This document shows, piece by piece, positions 42,890 through 53,020 of a stretch of 64,000 nt of DNA. Source of the DNA: Streptomyces shenzhenensis (GTDB lineage: Bacteria; Actinomycetota; Actinomycetes; Streptomycetales; Streptomycetaceae); the NCBI RefSeq assembly GCF_021462265.1, contig NZ_JAJONF010000008.1:62001-126000 (forward strand), read 5' to 3'. Under the pieces are notes generated by a model. That model was not told where the DNA came from. It was given only the letters and a program-made list of their open reading frames with translations, and made no database searches. A program made the position numbers and the translations under genes. The first letter of the stretch is position 1. The number at the start of each line of letters is the position of its first letter.

Positions 42890-44568
42890 CAGAACTCCCC
42901 CGTCCGGTCGGTCCGCAGCCGCTCGAGAACCAGCAGCGCCACCGCGCACACCACCATCAGAATCGTGGAAAGGGCCATCGCCTGGCCGTAGTTGAGGTCA
43001 CCGGGGCGGGACAGCAGCCGGGCCACCGCCACCGGCAGGGTCGGGTTGTCGGGCCGCGCGATGAACACGGTCGCCCCGAACTCCCCCAGCGACACCGCGA
43101 AGGCGAAGCCCGCGGCGATCAGCAACGCCCGCCGCACCATGGGCAGATCGACCTCCCGCCACACCCGCCAGGGCGACGCCCCGAGCACGGCCGCCGCCTC
43201 CCGCAGCCGCTCGTCCACGGCCCGCAGCACGGGCAGCATGGTCCGCACGACGAAGGGCACGCCGACCAGCGCCTGCGCCAGCGGGACGAGGATCCAGGAC
43301 TGGCGCAGATCCAGCGGCGGCCTGTCGAGCGCGATCAGGAACCCGAATCCGACGGTCACGGCGGACACCCCGAGCGGCAGCATCAGCAGCGCGTCGAACC
43401 CCCGTACCAGCCGCCCCGCGTCCCGCCGGGCCAGCGCGGCGGCGGCGAGCCCGCCGATCACCACCGCGACGGCGGTGGCCGCGACCGCGTACTCCAGGGA
43501 GTTGGCCACCGACTCGATCGGCGCGACCAGGAAGGTCCCGCCGTCGGCGTCGCCCAGCGCCCGGTAGTACCCGAACCCCCCGTCCAGCGACCGCCGTACC
43601 AGCACGGCCAGCGGCAGCACGAGGAGTACGGCGATGGTGGCGAGGACCCCGCCGAGCAGCGCCCACTGCCCCGCCCCGCGCGGACGGCGGGCCGTCACCG
43701 ACGGGTCCACCAGCCGGAGCGCGCTCTCCCGCCGCCGTACCGTCCAGGCGTGCACGGCCAGGATCGCGCCGACCGCGGCGAACTGCACGAGGGTGAGGAC
43801 GGCGGCCGTGGAGAGGTCGAAGATCTCGGAGGTCTCCCGGTAGATCTCCACTTCGAGGGTGGCGAACGTCGGCCCGCCGAGGATCTGCACCACGCCGAAG
43901 GAGGTGAAGGTGAACAGGAACACCATCAGCGCGGCGGCGGCCACGGCGGGCGCGAGCGCGGGCAGGGTGACCTTCCGCCAGGCGGCCGCCGGGGAGGCGC
44001 CGAGCATCCGGGCGGCCTCCTCCTGCCGGGGGTCCAGCTGGGCCCACAGACCGCCCACGGTCCGTACCACGACCGCGTAGTTGAAGAAGACGTGCGCCAG
44101 CAGGATGGCCCAGACGGTGGTGTCGAGCCGTACCCCCCACAGTTCGTCCAGCAGTCCGCCCCGCCCGACGAGCGCGAGGAAGGCGGTCCCCACCACGACC
44201 GTCGGCAGTACGAAGGGAACCGTCACGACGGCCCGCAGCACCTGCCTGCCCGGGAAGTCGAGGCGGGCGAAGACATAGGCGGCGGGCAGCGCTGCCAGCA
44301 GGGTGAGCGCGGTGGAGGCGAGCGCCTGCCAGGTGGTGAACCAGAGCACGTGCCGGATGTCGGACTGCCCGACGACGTCGGCGATCCTCCCGAACCGCCA
44401 CGCCCCGTCGGCCTTCAGCCCGCGCGTGACGATCGCCGCGACCGGCCAGGCGAAGAAGACGCCGAAGAACGCGACGGGCACGGCCAGCAGACCGAGCCGC
44501 GCCGCGCTCCCCGAACGGCCCTTGCCGGGCGCTACTTCAGTACGAGTGACGTCCACGTCTTGACCCAC
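42889..44568 (-). CDS. thiP: Thiamine ABC transporter permease ThiP
   Basis: 559 residues, a fused permease with two binding-protein-dependent transport domains. EAA loops are visible in each half: EEAARMLGASPAAAWRKVTLP and REAAAVLGASPWRVWREVDLP. About twelve membrane segments are expected. The apparent GTG start at 44568 lies inside thiB and gives a 37-bp overlap; a GTG at 44556 is another option. Neither has a strong ribosome site, consistent with translational coupling. Confidence 0.87.
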   Translation of the reverse strand: MGQDVDVTRTEVAPGKGRSGSAARLGLLAVPVAFFGVFFAWPVAAIVTRGLKADGAWRFGRIADVVGQSDIRHVLWFTTWQALASTALTLLAALPAAYVFARLDFPGRQVLRAVVTVPFVLPTVVVGTAFLALVGRGGLLDELWGVRLDTTVWAILLAHVFFNYAVVVRTVGGLWAQLDPRQEEAARMLGASPAAAWRKVTLPALAPAVAAAALMVFLFTFTSFGVVQILGGPTFATLEVEIYRETSEIFDLSTAAVLTLVQFAAVGAILAVHAWTVRRRESALRLVDPSVTARRPRGAGQWALLGGVLATIAVLLVLPLAVLVRRSLDGGFGYYRALGDADGGTFLVAPIESVANSLEYAVAATAVAVVIGGLAAAALARRDAGRLVRGFDALLMLPLGVSAVTVGFGFLIALDRPPLDLRQSWILVPLAQALVGVPFVVRTMLPVLRAVDERLREAAAVLGASPWRVWREVDLPMVRRALLIAAGFAFAVSLGEFGATVFIARPDNPTLPVAVARLLSRPGDLNYGQAMALSTILMVVCAVALLVLERLRTDRTGEF

Positions 44569-45599
44569 TGGTCACGGTTGGCGGCGATCTTCGCGGGCGC
44601 CATGGTCTCGGGGTCCTTCGCGGCGGGACCGTACTTCGTGAACTCGGCGGGCACGCTCGCCCCTTCGACCACCGGGTACACGAACATGTTCAACGGCATG
44701 TCCTCCTGGAACTCCCTGGAGACCAGGAAGTCGATGAACGCCTTGCCGCCCTTGGTGTTCTTCGCGTTGCTCAGCAGCCCGGCGAACTCGATCTGCCGGA
44801 AGCAGGTACCGGTCGCGACGCCGGTGGGCGCGGTGCTGGGCTTCGGGTCGCCGTAGATCACCTCGGCGGGCGGGGAGGAGGCGTACGACACCACGAGCGG
44901 CCGGTCTCCCTTGGCCTTCTTGCCGCCGGCCGAGCCGGAGAACTCCTCGTTGTAGGCCTGCTCCCAGCCGTCGACGACCTTGACGCCGTTGGCCTGGAGC
45001 TTCTTCCAGTAGTCCGGCCAGCCGCTGTCCCCGTACCGGGCGGCGGACCCGAGCAGGAAGCCGAGCCCCGGTGAGGAGGTGGCCGCGTTCTCGGTGACGA
45101 GGAGGTTCTTGTACTGCGGCTTGACGAGATCGGCGTACGACGTCGGCGGGGTCAGCTTGTGTTCGCTGAAGTACGCCTTGTCGTAGTTGACGCAGATGTC
45201 GCCGTAGTCGACGGGCGTGACCCTGTGCTCGGCCGCGTCAAGCTGGTACGCCTTGCCGACCCGGTCGAGGCCCTTGGCCTCGTACGGCTGGAAGAGACCG
45301 TTGTCGAGGGCGCGGGAGAGCAGGGTGTTGTCGACGCCGAAGAAGACGTCGCCCTGCGGGTTGTCCTTGGTCAGGATCGCCTTGTTGACGGCCTGTCCGG
45401 CGTCGCCGTCCTTGAGGACCTTCACCTGGTAGCCGGACTGCTTCTCGAAGTCCTGGAGCACGTTCTTGGAGACGGCCCACGAGTCGTGGCTGACCAGGGT
45501 GACGGTCTTGGAGTCGGCCTCGGTACCCGATGACGAGCACGCGGACAGCGTGACGAGACCGAGCCCTACGGCCACGGCCACGAAGGTCTTGGTGTGCAC
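44532..45599 (-). CDS. thiB: Thiamine ABC transporter substrate-binding lipoprotein ThiB
   Basis: 355 residues from a GTG with AGGAGG 9 nt upstream. The signal peptide ends with lipobox LSAC. The ThiB features are VTLVSHDSWAVSKNVLQDFEKQSG at the N-terminus, GDVFFGVDNTLLSRAL, VDYGDICVNYDK and VSYASSPPAEVIY. It captures thiamine species outside the cell. A TPP riboswitch in its 5' leader supports the thiamine assignment directly. Confidence 0.92.
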   Translation of the reverse strand: MHTKTFVAVAVGLGLVTLSACSSSGTEADSKTVTLVSHDSWAVSKNVLQDFEKQSGYQVKVLKDGDAGQAVNKAILTKDNPQGDVFFGVDNTLLSRALDNGLFQPYEAKGLDRVGKAYQLDAAEHRVTPVDYGDICVNYDKAYFSEHKLTPPTSYADLVKPQYKNLLVTENAATSSPGLGFLLGSAARYGDSGWPDYWKKLQANGVKVVDGWEQAYNEEFSGSAGGKKAKGDRPLVVSYASSPPAEVIYGDPKPSTAPTGVATGTCFRQIEFAGLLSNAKNTKGGKAFIDFLVSREFQEDMPLNMFVYPVVEGASVPAEFTKYGPAAKDPETMAPAKIAANRDQWVKTWTSLVLK

Positions 45600-45610
45600 T
45601 GGTGTTTTCC

Positions 45611-45628
45611 TCCTGGGGCGGACCAGGA
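45611..45628 (-). promoter_or_regulatory. Hairpin sequestering the thiB ribosome-binding site
   Basis: In the mRNA, UCCUGG (45628-45623) can pair with CCAGGA (45616-45611) over a 6-nt loop. The second arm includes the first bases of the AGGAGG ribosome site, so it is a plausible expression platform acting on translation. Confidence 0.5.
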
Positions 45629-45680
45629 AGAGACGCGGCCCCGCCCGGGAACCCGGGCAGGGCGCAACAGCTTGAGTGAT

Positions 45681-45773
45681 GACCGAACTTCCTACCCAGA
45701 ATGACCTGGGCGAGGTTCAGAGGGTCTGCGGCCCGATTGCCGCACTCTCAGCGCTGTGGCGCTCCCCTGTCGG
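45681..45773 (-). ncRNA. TPP riboswitch (THI element)
   Basis: Read on the minus strand, the conserved pieces occur in order. GGGGAGCGC is followed by GCGCUGAGAGUGCGG (CUGAGA box). ACCCUCUGAACCUC and CAGGUCAUUCUGGGUAGGAAG come next, with GUUCGG at the end. It lies 82 nt upstream of the thiB start, in the only leader of the thiB-thiP-thiQ operon. Thiamine pyrophosphate binding normally switches such genes off. Confidence 0.95.
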
Positions 45774-45803
45774 AATATGAAGATGTGTCGTACGGCCCTC
45801 AGA

Positions 45804-46910
45804 TTACCTCTCGGTGGCCGCGAGCTGACCACAGGCGCCGTCGATCTCCTGCCCACGGGTGTCCCGGATCGTCACCGGCACACCGTGCGCCTCGATCGCC
45901 GCGACGAACGCCTTCTCGTCCTCCGGCCGCGACGCGGTCCACTTCGAACCCGGCGTGGGGTTCAGCGGGATGAGGTTGACGTGCACGGGCTTGCCCCTGA
46001 GCAGGCGGCCCAGCCGGTCACCGCGCCACGCCTGGTCGTTGATGTCGCGGATGAGCGCGTACTCGATCGACAGGCGCCGCCCGCTCTTCTCGACGTACTC
46101 GAACCCGGCGTCGAGGACCTCGCGCACCTTCCACCGCGTGTTCACGGGGACGAGGGTGTCGCGCAGTTCGTCGTCGGGGGCGTGCAGGGAGATCGCGAGC
46201 CGGCACTTGAAGCCCTCGTCGGCGAACCGGTGGATGGCCGGGACCAGTCCGACGGTCGAGACGGTGATCCCGCGCTGCGAGAGGCCGAGCCCGTCCGGGG
46301 CGGGGTCGGTGAGCGCCCGGATGGCTCCGACGACCCGCTTGTAGTTGGCGAGCGGCTCGCCCATCCCCATGAAGACGATGTTCGACAGCCGCGCGGGTCC
46401 GCCGGGCACCTCGCCGTCCCTGAGCGCCCGCATCCCGTCGACGATCTGGTGGACGATCTCGGCGGTGGACAGGTTACGGTCCAGCCCCGCCTGACCGGTC
46501 GCGCAGAACGGGCAGTTCATCCCGCAGCCCGCCTGCGAGCTGATGCACATGGTCACCCGGTCCGGGTAGCGCATCAGCACCGACTCGACGAGCGTCCCGT
46601 CGAACAGCCGCCACAGCGTCTTGCGTGTCGTCCCCTCGTCGGTCGACAGATGCCGTACGACCGTCATCAGCTCGGGGAACAGCGCCTCCCGCAGCTTGTC
46701 CCGCGAGCCGGCCGGGATGTCCGTCCACTGCTCGGGGTCCTGCGCGTACCGCGCGAAGTAGTGCTGCGAGAGCTGCTTGGCACGAAACGGCTTCTCCCCG
46801 ACCTCGGCCACCGCGTCCTTGCGCTCGGCGGGCGAGAGATCAGCGAGATGCCGCGGCGGCTTCTTGGCTCCGCGCGGCGCGACGAAAGTGAGTTCTCCGG
46901 GCTTGGGCAT
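45804..46910 (-). CDS. rlmN: 23S rRNA (adenine2503-C2)-methyltransferase
   Basis: 368 residues of a radical SAM methyltransferase that methylates A2503 in 23S rRNA (and A37 of some tRNAs). The 4Fe-4S motif is [26 protein letters not shown] binds SAM, and the catalytic cysteines are expected at CISSQ-adjacent and C-terminal IDGACGQL positions. The N-terminal [14 protein letters not shown] is typical. The ATG at 46910 gives the normal family length. It ends 31 bp before the riboswitch. Confidence 0.95.
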   Translation of the reverse strand: MPKPGELTFVAPRGAKKPPRHLADLSPAERKDAVAEVGEKPFRAKQLSQHYFARYAQDPEQWTDIPAGSRDKLREALFPELMTVVRHLSTDEGTTRKTLWRLFDGTLVESVLMRYPDRVTMCISSQAGCGMNCPFCATGQAGLDRNLSTAEIVHQIVDGMRALRDGEVPGGPARLSNIVFMGMGEPLANYKRVVGAIRALTDPAPDGLGLSQRGITVSTVGLVPAIHRFADEGFKCRLAISLHAPDDELRDTLVPVNTRWKVREVLDAGFEYVEKSGRRLSIEYALIRDINDQAWRGDRLGRLLRGKPVHVNLIPLNPTPGSKWTASRPEDEKAFVAAIEAHGVPVTIRDTRGQEIDGACGQLAATER

Positions 46911-47005
46911 GGTGGTACCAGTGTCGCAGATCAATTCAGGTGGCCCGCGACCGTGCGTTCGGAGGCCGCCCAGGTCAGTGTCGAGGGCCGCGCAGGTCAA
47001 AGTCG

Positions 47006-47039
47006 GGGAGCCCCCGCCCTGCGAAGGACGGGGGCTCCC
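47006..47039 (-). terminator. Terminator after cdsA
   Basis: GGGAGCCCCCG (47006-47016) pairs with CGGGGGCTCCC (47029-47039) over a 12-nt loop, about 56 bp past the cdsA stop. It closes the frr-cdsA transcript. Confidence 0.75.
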
Positions 47040-47095
47040 TGACGACAGCTGTACGCCGGCCGCTGCCGACGTGCGTCTGGGTGCGTCTGGGTGGA

Positions 47096-48427
47096 TCAGC
47101 CACTCCCCACGAACAGCACCATCAGCAACCACACCACCGGAGCCGTCGGCAGCAACGAGTCCAGTCGGTCCATGATGCCCCCGTGGCCCGGCAGCAGCGT
47201 GCCCATGTCCTTGATGCCCAGGTCGCGCTTGATCATGGACTCGCCAAGGTCGCCGAGGGTGGCGCTGGCCGCGACCGCGAGGCCCAGCAGCAGGCCCTGC
47301 CACCAGGTGCCGTCGTCGATCAGGAACTGCATGCACAGCGCGCCCGCGACCATCGCGAACAGCACCGCGCCGACCAGGCCTTCGCGGGTCTTGCCGGGGC
47401 TGATGCGCGGGGCGAGCTTGTGGGTGCCGAAGCGCCAGCCGACCGCGTAGGCGCCGGTGTCGCTGACCACCGTGAGGAGCAGGAAGGTCAGCACCCGGAA
47501 GGGGCCGTCCTCGGCGGTGAGCATCATCGCGACGAACGTCGCCAGGAACGGGACGTAGAACGCCGCGAAGAGGCCGGCGGTGACGTCCCTGAGATAGCCC
47601 TCCGGCGGTTCCGTCATCCGCCAGACCAGAACCGCGAGCCCGGTGAGCGCCAGGGCGACCCAGGCGCCCTCGGCACCCCGGGCGTAGCCGGCCACCACCA
47701 TCGCCGCGCCGCCGAGTGCCAGCGGGACCAGCGGCGCCTTGATGCCCTTGCGCTCCTGGAGCCTGCTGGTCAGCTCCCACAGGCCGACCACGACCGCGAC
47801 CGCCACGACACCGACGAAGACGGCCTTGACGACGAACAGGGACGCCACGATCACGACGCCGAGTCCGACGCCGACCCCTATGGCCGCGCCCAGATCGCGT
47901 CCCGCGCTCTTCTTCTGCGGCGCGGGCGCCGGCTGGGGGACGTCGGGCATGGGCTCCTGATTCTGCGGCGCCGCCGCGTACGGCAGAGGCTGCGCCGGCG
48001 ATGCGTCGTTGCGGAACGTCTCGTCTCGGAACAGAGGGCCGCTCAGCCGAGCGGCCCCCCGGTCGTCGTCCTGGTCCGAGCCGTACGCGGGTACGTCGTC
48101 GGGCACGACGGGCATGGGGCGAGTCTGCTGCGCGCTGTGCGCATCGTACGTGGGACCCGCCGGGACGGCTCCCTGGACATGCCCCTGGTCATAACCGTGG
48201 GCACGACCGGGGTCGTACCCCTGGCCAGGACCCTGGGCCGGGCCGGGGACGTACCCCTGGCCGGGGCCGGGGCCGTACCCCTGCCCGGCGTCCGGCCCGT
48301 GGCCCTGACCGTGGTCGTACCCGTGGCCCATGCCCTGATCGGTCGGTCCCCAGTACCCGGCCGGTGATCCGGCCTGCCCGGCATGCGGCCCGGCGTGCGG
48401 CGGGGCTCCCCAGGATGAGTCGCTCAT
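47096..48427 (-). CDS. cdsA: Phosphatidate cytidylyltransferase
   Basis: 443 residues. The last 270 are the usual membrane enzyme making CDP-diacylglycerol, with the signature [16 protein letters not shown] and [19 protein letters not shown] followed by [15 protein letters not shown]. The N-terminal 170 residues are an unusual cytoplasmic tail rich in Gly, His, Tyr, Gln and Pro with imperfect [12 protein letters not shown] repeats. Its start shares one base with the frr stop (TGATG), so the two genes are coupled. Confidence 0.93.
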   Translation of the reverse strand: MSDSSWGAPPHAGPHAGQAGSPAGYWGPTDQGMGHGYDHGQGHGPDAGQGYGPGPGQGYVPGPAQGPGQGYDPGRAHGYDQGHVQGAVPAGPTYDAHSAQQTRPMPVVPDDVPAYGSDQDDDRGAARLSGPLFRDETFRNDASPAQPLPYAAAPQNQEPMPDVPQPAPAPQKKSAGRDLGAAIGVGVGLGVVIVASLFVVKAVFVGVVAVAVVVGLWELTSRLQERKGIKAPLVPLALGGAAMVVAGYARGAEGAWVALALTGLAVLVWRMTEPPEGYLRDVTAGLFAAFYVPFLATFVAMMLTAEDGPFRVLTFLLLTVVSDTGAYAVGWRFGTHKLAPRISPGKTREGLVGAVLFAMVAGALCMQFLIDDGTWWQGLLLGLAVAASATLGDLGESMIKRDLGIKDMGTLLPGHGGIMDRLDSLLPTAPVVWLLMVLFVGSG

Positions 48428-48984
48428 CAGACTTCGAGAAGCTCCGCTTCCTTGTGCTTGAGGAGCTCGTCCACCTGCGCGACGTACTTCGCGGTGGTGT
48501 CGTCGAGCTCCTTCTCTGCGCGGCGGCCCTCGTCCTCGCCGACCTCGCCGTCCTTGATCAGCTTGTCGATCGCGTCCTTGGCCTTGCGGCGCACGGAACG
48601 GATGGACACCCGGGAGTCCTCCGCCTTGCTCTTGGCGACCTTGATGTAGTCGCGGCGGCGCTCCTCGGTGAGCTCGGGGAACACCACCCGGATGATGTTG
48701 CCGTCGTTGCTCGGGTTGACGCCCAGGTCCGAGTCGCGGATGGCCTGCTCGATGTTGCGCAGGGCCGTCTTGTCGAACGGGGTCACGACCGCCATGCGCG
48801 GTTCCGGCACGGAGAACGAGGCCAGCTGGTTGATCGGCGTCGGCGCGCCGTAGTAGTCGGCCACGATCTTGTTGAACATCGCCGGGTGCGCACGGCCGGT
48901 GCGGATCGCGGCGAAGTCCTCCTTGGCGACCACGACGGCCTTCTCCATCTTCTCCTCGGCTTCGAGGAGGGTCTCTTCGATCAC
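48427..48984 (-). CDS. frr: Ribosome recycling factor
   Basis: 185 residues, the normal length. With EF-G it splits ribosomes after termination. Family motifs are [33 protein letters not shown] and [20 protein letters not shown]. Two adjacent GTG codons are possible; the second (48984) is chosen because GGAG is then 6 nt upstream and the protein begins [13 protein letters not shown]. It lies after pyrH in the conserved rpsB-tsf-pyrH-frr order. Confidence 0.96.
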   Translation of the reverse strand: MIEETLLEAEEKMEKAVVVAKEDFAAIRTGRAHPAMFNKIVADYYGAPTPINQLASFSVPEPRMAVVTPFDKTALRNIEQAIRDSDLGVNPSNDGNIIRVVFPELTEERRRDYIKVAKSKAEDSRVSIRSVRRKAKDAIDKLIKDGEVGEDEGRRAEKELDDTTAKYVAQVDELLKHKEAELLEV

Positions 48985-49130
48985 CACTTGCTCCTGCGTG
49001 TCTTGAGTAAGGCCCGGCTGCGGTTCCGTTGCGGGGCGGCGGCCGGCTGCGTCGCGTCTTCTTTCCCCGACGTTTCCCGACCGGCATGTCATTGTCCATC
49101 CCCCGGTCAGGGCGCGTCAGGCGGTGCCGG

Positions 49131-49889
49131 TCAGTCCCGGCTGCCGTGTTCACCCACCAGCGTGCCGATCTTCTCACCCTTGACGGCACGCGCGATATTG
49201 CCCTCCACCAGCAGCTCGAAAACCAGGATCGGCAGCTTGTTGTCGCGGCAGAGCGTGATCGCGGTGGCGTCGGCGACCTTGAGCTCGCGGGTGATGACCT
49301 CGCCGTAGCCGAGGGAGTCGAACTTGACGGCGTCCGGGTTGGTCTTGGGGTCGGAGTCGTAGACCCCGTCCACGCCGTTCTTGCCCATGAGCAGGGCCTC
49401 GGCGTCGATCTCCAGGGCGCGCTGGGCGGCGGTGGTGTCGGTGGAGAAGTACGGCATGCCCATACCGGCGCCGAAGATGACCACGCGGCCCTTCTCCAGG
49501 TGGCGCACGGCGCGCAGCGGGATGTACGGCTCGGCGACCTGCCCCATGGTGATCGCGGTCTGCACCCGGCTGTCGATGCCCTCCTTCTCCAGGAAGTCCT
49601 GAAGGGCGAGGCAGTTCATGACGGTGCCGAGCATGCCCATGTAGTCGGAGCGGGCCCGGTCCATGCCGCGCTGCTGGAGCTCGGCGCCGCGGAAGAAGTT
49701 GCCGCCGCCGATGACGACGGCGACCTGCGCGCCGTCGCGGACCACGGCCGCGATCTCACGGGCGATCTTGTGCACCACGTCGGGGTCCACGCCCAGGCCG
49801 CCGCCACCGGAGAAGGCCTCTCCGGACAGCTTCAGCAGAAACCGGCCGCGTACTTTGCCGTCGTCGCTCTTCTGGGCCTTGGTGGTCAT
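49131..49889 (-). CDS. pyrH: UMP kinase
   Basis: 252 residues of the hexameric amino-acid-kinase-type UMP kinase, which phosphorylates UMP to UDP. Motifs: [56 protein letters not shown] and [14 protein letters not shown]. The ATG at 49889 follows a GGCGGGAUC segment. It is separated from tsf by 213 bp with a long hairpin. Confidence 0.96.
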   Translation of the reverse strand: MTTKAQKSDDGKVRGRFLLKLSGEAFSGGGGLGVDPDVVHKIAREIAAVVRDGAQVAVVIGGGNFFRGAELQQRGMDRARSDYMGMLGTVMNCLALQDFLEKEGIDSRVQTAITMGQVAEPYIPLRAVRHLEKGRVVIFGAGMGMPYFSTDTTAAQRALEIDAEALLMGKNGVDGVYDSDPKTNPDAVKFDSLGYGEVITRELKVADATAITLCRDNKLPILVFELLVEGNIARAVKGEKIGTLVGEHGSRD

Positions 49890-49933
49890 GGAGATCCCGC
49901 CTCTTTCACGTGTTGCGCATACGCATACGAAGA

Positions 49934-49984
49934 AGGCCATTGCCGGTGGGGTCGCTTTTCGCTGCCCATGCGCGGCAATGGCCT
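49934..49984 (-). terminator. Long-loop inverted repeat between tsf and pyrH
   Basis: AGGCCATTGCCG (49934-49945) and CGGCAATGGCCT (49973-49984) are perfect 12-bp arms with a 27-nt loop. It lies about 120 bp after the tsf stop and 45 bp before the pyrH start. It can be the rpsB-tsf terminator or part of a structured pyrH leader. Confidence 0.6.
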
Positions 49985-50102
49985 CCTCGTCAGATCTGCC
50001 GCCGTCCGTCACGTCCCTGGGTGTGGCGGTGTGCACGGACGACTGCTGTCGACGACCCTATCGGGATTTCCCCGTGGGTCGTGCGTCGATCGCGGTACGG
50101 AC

Positions 50103-50939
50103 TCAGATGCCGACCTTGATGCGCGTGAAGCGCTTCAGGGTGACACCGGCCTCCTCCAGGACCTTCTGGACCGACTTCTTGTTGTCGATCGCGTACGGCT
50201 GGCCGAGCAGCGTGGCGTCCTTGAAGAAGCCGTTGAGACGACCCTCGACGATCTTCGGGAGGGCGGCCTCGGGCTTGCCCTCGGCGCGGGTGGTCTCCTC
50301 GGCGATGCGGCGCTCGGACTCGACGACCTCGGCCGGCACGTCCTCCCGGGAGAGGTACTTCGGCGCGAAGGCGGCGATGTGCTGGGCGATGCCCTTGGCG
50401 ACCTCGGCGTTCGGCTTGTCCAGCTCGACGAGGACACCGATCTGCGGGGGCAGGTCGGGCATCGTGCGGTGCATGTAGGCGGAGACGTAACCGTCGGCGT
50501 ACTGCGCGAAGCGGTCCAGGACGATCTTCTCGCCGAGGTTGGCGTTGGCCTCGTCGACGTACGCCTGGACGGTCTTGCCGGGCTCGATCTCGGAGGCGAG
50601 CAGGGCCTCGAGGTCCGCCGGGGCGGTCTTGGCGACGTGCTCGGCGATCGTGTTGGCGACGGCCTGGAACTTGTCACCCTTGGCGACGAAGTCCGTCTCG
50701 CACTTCAGCTCGACGAGGACGCCGGAGGAGTTGTCGTCGGCGATGATCGAGACCACGGCGCCGTTCTCGGCGGAGCGGCCCTCGCGCTTGGCGACGCCCT
50801 TCTGGCCCTTGATGCGGAGCGCCTCGACAGCCTTGTCGACGTCGCCCTCGGCCTCGTCCAGGGCCTTCTTGCAGTCCATCATGCCGGCGCCGGTGAGCTC
50901 GCGGAGCTTCTTGACGTCAGCGGCGGTGTAGTTCGCCAT
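50103..50939 (-). CDS. tsf: Translation elongation factor Ts
   Basis: 278 residues. EF-Ts reloads EF-Tu with GTP. Motifs: [52 protein letters not shown] and the C-terminal [15 protein letters not shown]. The ATG at 50939 gives the standard MANYTAADV start. It follows rpsB with 133 bp between, containing a hairpin. Confidence 0.97.
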   Translation of the reverse strand: MANYTAADVKKLRELTGAGMMDCKKALDEAEGDVDKAVEALRIKGQKGVAKREGRSAENGAVVSIIADDNSSGVLVELKCETDFVAKGDKFQAVANTIAEHVAKTAPADLEALLASEIEPGKTVQAYVDEANANLGEKIVLDRFAQYADGYVSAYMHRTMPDLPPQIGVLVELDKPNAEVAKGIAQHIAAFAPKYLSREDVPAEVVESERRIAEETTRAEGKPEAALPKIVEGRLNGFFKDATLLGQPYAIDNKKSVQKVLEEAGVTLKRFTRIKVGI

Positions 50940-51023
50940 GAGTCTGTGAGTCTTTCTCGAAGTCGGGAGATCTGCCCGATCCACGATCTACACGTAGATG
51001 TAGAGCGCGAATCTATGGGTGAA

Positions 51024-51058
51024 CGGCGGGGGCGTACGGGATGTCGCCGCCCCCGCCG
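51024..51058 (-). terminator. Hairpin between rpsB and tsf, probable attenuator
   Basis: CGGCGGGGGCG (51024-51034) pairs with CGCCCCCGCCG (51048-51058) over a 13-nt loop, 15 bp after the rpsB stop. It probably reduces read-through from rpsB into tsf. Confidence 0.65.
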
Positions 51059-51072
51059 TCGACGCTGACGGG

Positions 51073-52020
51073 TCAGGCCTGCTCGGCGTCCGCGGCCGGA
51101 GCCTCGGCGGCGGGAGCCTCGGCAACCGGAGCCTCGGCGACCGGAGCCTCGGCGACCGGAGCCTCGGCGGCCGGGGCCTCGGCCTGCTCGGCGTCGGCGA
51201 CCTTCTCGGTCTCGGCGGAGGTCTGGACCTCGGCCTCGTCCGCCTTCTTCTCGCCCTCGAGCAGGTCGCGCTCCCACTCGGCGAGCGGCTCGCCGGCGGC
51301 CTTCTCGCCCTTGTCGCCGGTGGCGACACGAGAGCGGGAGATGAGGCCCTCGGCGACCGCGTCGGCGATCACGCGGGTGAGCAGGGTGACGGAGCGGATC
51401 GCGTCGTCGTTGCCCGGGATCTTGTAGTCGACCTCGTCGGGGTCGCAGTTGGTGTCGAGGATCGCGACGACCGGGATGTTGAGCTTCCGGGCCTCACCGA
51501 CCGCGATGTGCTCCTTCTTGGTGTCCACGATCCAGACGGCGCTGGGCACCTTCTGCATCTCGCGGATACCACCGAGGGTCTTCTCCAGCTTGGCCTTCTC
51601 GCGCGAGAGCACGAGAAGCTCCTTCTTGGTCAGACCGGACGCGGCGACGTCCTCGAAGTCGATCTGCTCAAGCTCCTTGAGGCGCTGCAGACGCTTGTAG
51701 ACGGTCGAGAAGTTGGTGAGCATGCCGCCCAGCCAGCGCTGGTTGACGTAGGGCATGCCGACGCGGGTGGCCTGCTCGGCGATGGCCTCCTGCGCCTGCT
51801 TCTTCGTGCCGACGAACATGACCGTGCCGCCGTGGGCGACGGTCTCCTTGACGAACTCGTAGGCGCGGTCGATGTACGACAGCGACTGGAGCAGGTCGAT
51901 GATGTAGATGCCGTTGCGCTCGGTGAAGATGAAGCGCTTCATCTTCGGGTTCCAGCGACGGGTCTGGTGACCGAAGTGGACGCCGCTTTCCAGCAGCTCC
52001 CGCATCGTGACGACGGCCAT
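51073..52020 (-). CDS. rpsB: 30S ribosomal protein S2
   Basis: 315 residues. The S2 core is complete: [43 protein letters not shown] and [11 protein letters not shown]. The last 45 or so residues are an acidic Ala/Glu/Pro tail with EAPVA repeats, encoded by 15-bp tandem repeats at about 51080-51180. AAGGAGAT lies 6 nt before the ATG. First gene of the rpsB-tsf unit. Confidence 0.97.
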   Translation of the reverse strand: MAVVTMRELLESGVHFGHQTRRWNPKMKRFIFTERNGIYIIDLLQSLSYIDRAYEFVKETVAHGGTVMFVGTKKQAQEAIAEQATRVGMPYVNQRWLGGMLTNFSTVYKRLQRLKELEQIDFEDVAASGLTKKELLVLSREKAKLEKTLGGIREMQKVPSAVWIVDTKKEHIAVGEARKLNIPVVAILDTNCDPDEVDYKIPGNDDAIRSVTLLTRVIADAVAEGLISRSRVATGDKGEKAAGEPLAEWERDLLEGEKKADEAEVQTSAETEKVADAEQAEAPAAEAPVAEAPVAEAPVAEAPAAEAPAADAEQA

Positions 52021-52290
52021 GGCCGTATCTCCTTGGTTTCTCGGTTGTGCCGCAGGGGCCGGACGGCTCCCGCGCCTGACGCCCGGGTGCGCTGTGCCGC
52101 AAAGGACCGAGAAGCGCTGACATCTGCCGGTGACGGCCGGATGTCGGGGCGTGCGAAGTCGACCCGGTGACCCGGATCGCCACAAGAAGTGTACGGGACC
52201 GGCGAGGCGCCAGGTGACGCCGCTGTCCACAACCCGGGAGTAATCCACAGGTACAAGCCATGATCGACGCAGCTGCGGGACGGTTTGACC

Positions 52291-52875
52291 ATGATGGTCA
52301 TGCGAGGCGCAATGCGAAAGATGTGGGCGGTGACGGCGTTGCCGCTGGCCCTGGGGGCGACCGCGGCCCGCGCCTGGGTCGGGGCGGACGCTCCGCCGCC
52401 CCCTGCCGCGGCGCCCGTGCCGGCGATCGCCCGCGTCTGGCCGGTGGGGGTACGGCCGCCGGTGCTGCGCGGCTGGGAACCGCCGGCGACGGCCTACGGC
52501 GCCGGGCACCGGGGAGTCGACGTGGGGGCGTTCGCCGGTGAGCCGGTACGTGCGGTGGCGGCGGGCCGGGTCTCCTACGCGGGGCGGGTGGCGGGGAGGG
52601 GCGTGGTGTCGGTGCGGCTGACGGGCACGGATCTTCGCATCACCTACGAGCCGGTGACGGCGACGGTGCGGGAGGGGGAGGAGGTGGCCGCGGGGGAACT
52701 CGTGGGCACGGTGGAGGCGGGAGGTGCGCACTGCGGTGCGCGGGTGTGTCTGCACTGGGGGCTGCTCAGGGGGGACGTGTACGTGGACCCGTTGCTGCTG
52801 TTGCCGCCGTGGCTGGTGAACCGGGGGCCGTCGAGACTGCTGCCGGTGCTGGGAGTTCCGCCGCCACGGGGGTGA
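52291..52875 (+). CDS. M23 peptidase-like secreted protein with altered active site
   Basis: About 194 residues with an N-terminal signal or membrane segment ([18 protein letters not shown]). A LysM-free M23 (lysostaphin-like) domain follows: [29 protein letters not shown] has the first metal His and Asp, but the later HxH motif reads VCLHWG, with Cys in place of the first His. Metal binding may be impaired and the role regulatory or structural. The start is uncertain: ATG at 52291, 52294, 52300 and 52312 are in frame. It is divergent from rpsB. Confidence 0.75.
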   Translation: MMVMRGAMRKMWAVTALPLALGATAARAWVGADAPPPPAAAPVPAIARVWPVGVRPPVLRGWEPPATAYGAGHRGVDVGAFAGEPVRAVAAGRVSYAGRVAGRGVVSVRLTGTDLRITYEPVTATVREGEEVAAGELVGTVEAGGAHCGARVCLHWGLLRGDVYVDPLLLLPPWLVNRGPSRLLPVLGVPPPRG

Positions 52876-52929
52876 GCCGGGGTTTCGCCGCCGGAGGGGT
52901 GGTGGGGGTCGGTCACGCGACCGCGGCCC

Positions 52930-52996
52930 GGTGGGGGTTGCTCGCGCCCACGCGGCGGAGCCGCACATCGGCTCAGCTCCGCGCCCCTTACGGGGC
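52930..52996 (-). repeat. Streptomyces-type dispersed repeat (type A), copy 2
   Basis: The core 52943-52970 is the exact reverse complement of 18294-18321 (28 nt). Similarity continues on both sides of the core. It lies between the M23 and TetR genes, directly before a type B copy. Confidence 0.7.
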
Positions 52997-53020
52997 GCTG
53001 TCCAGCCGCGTCCATCATGG

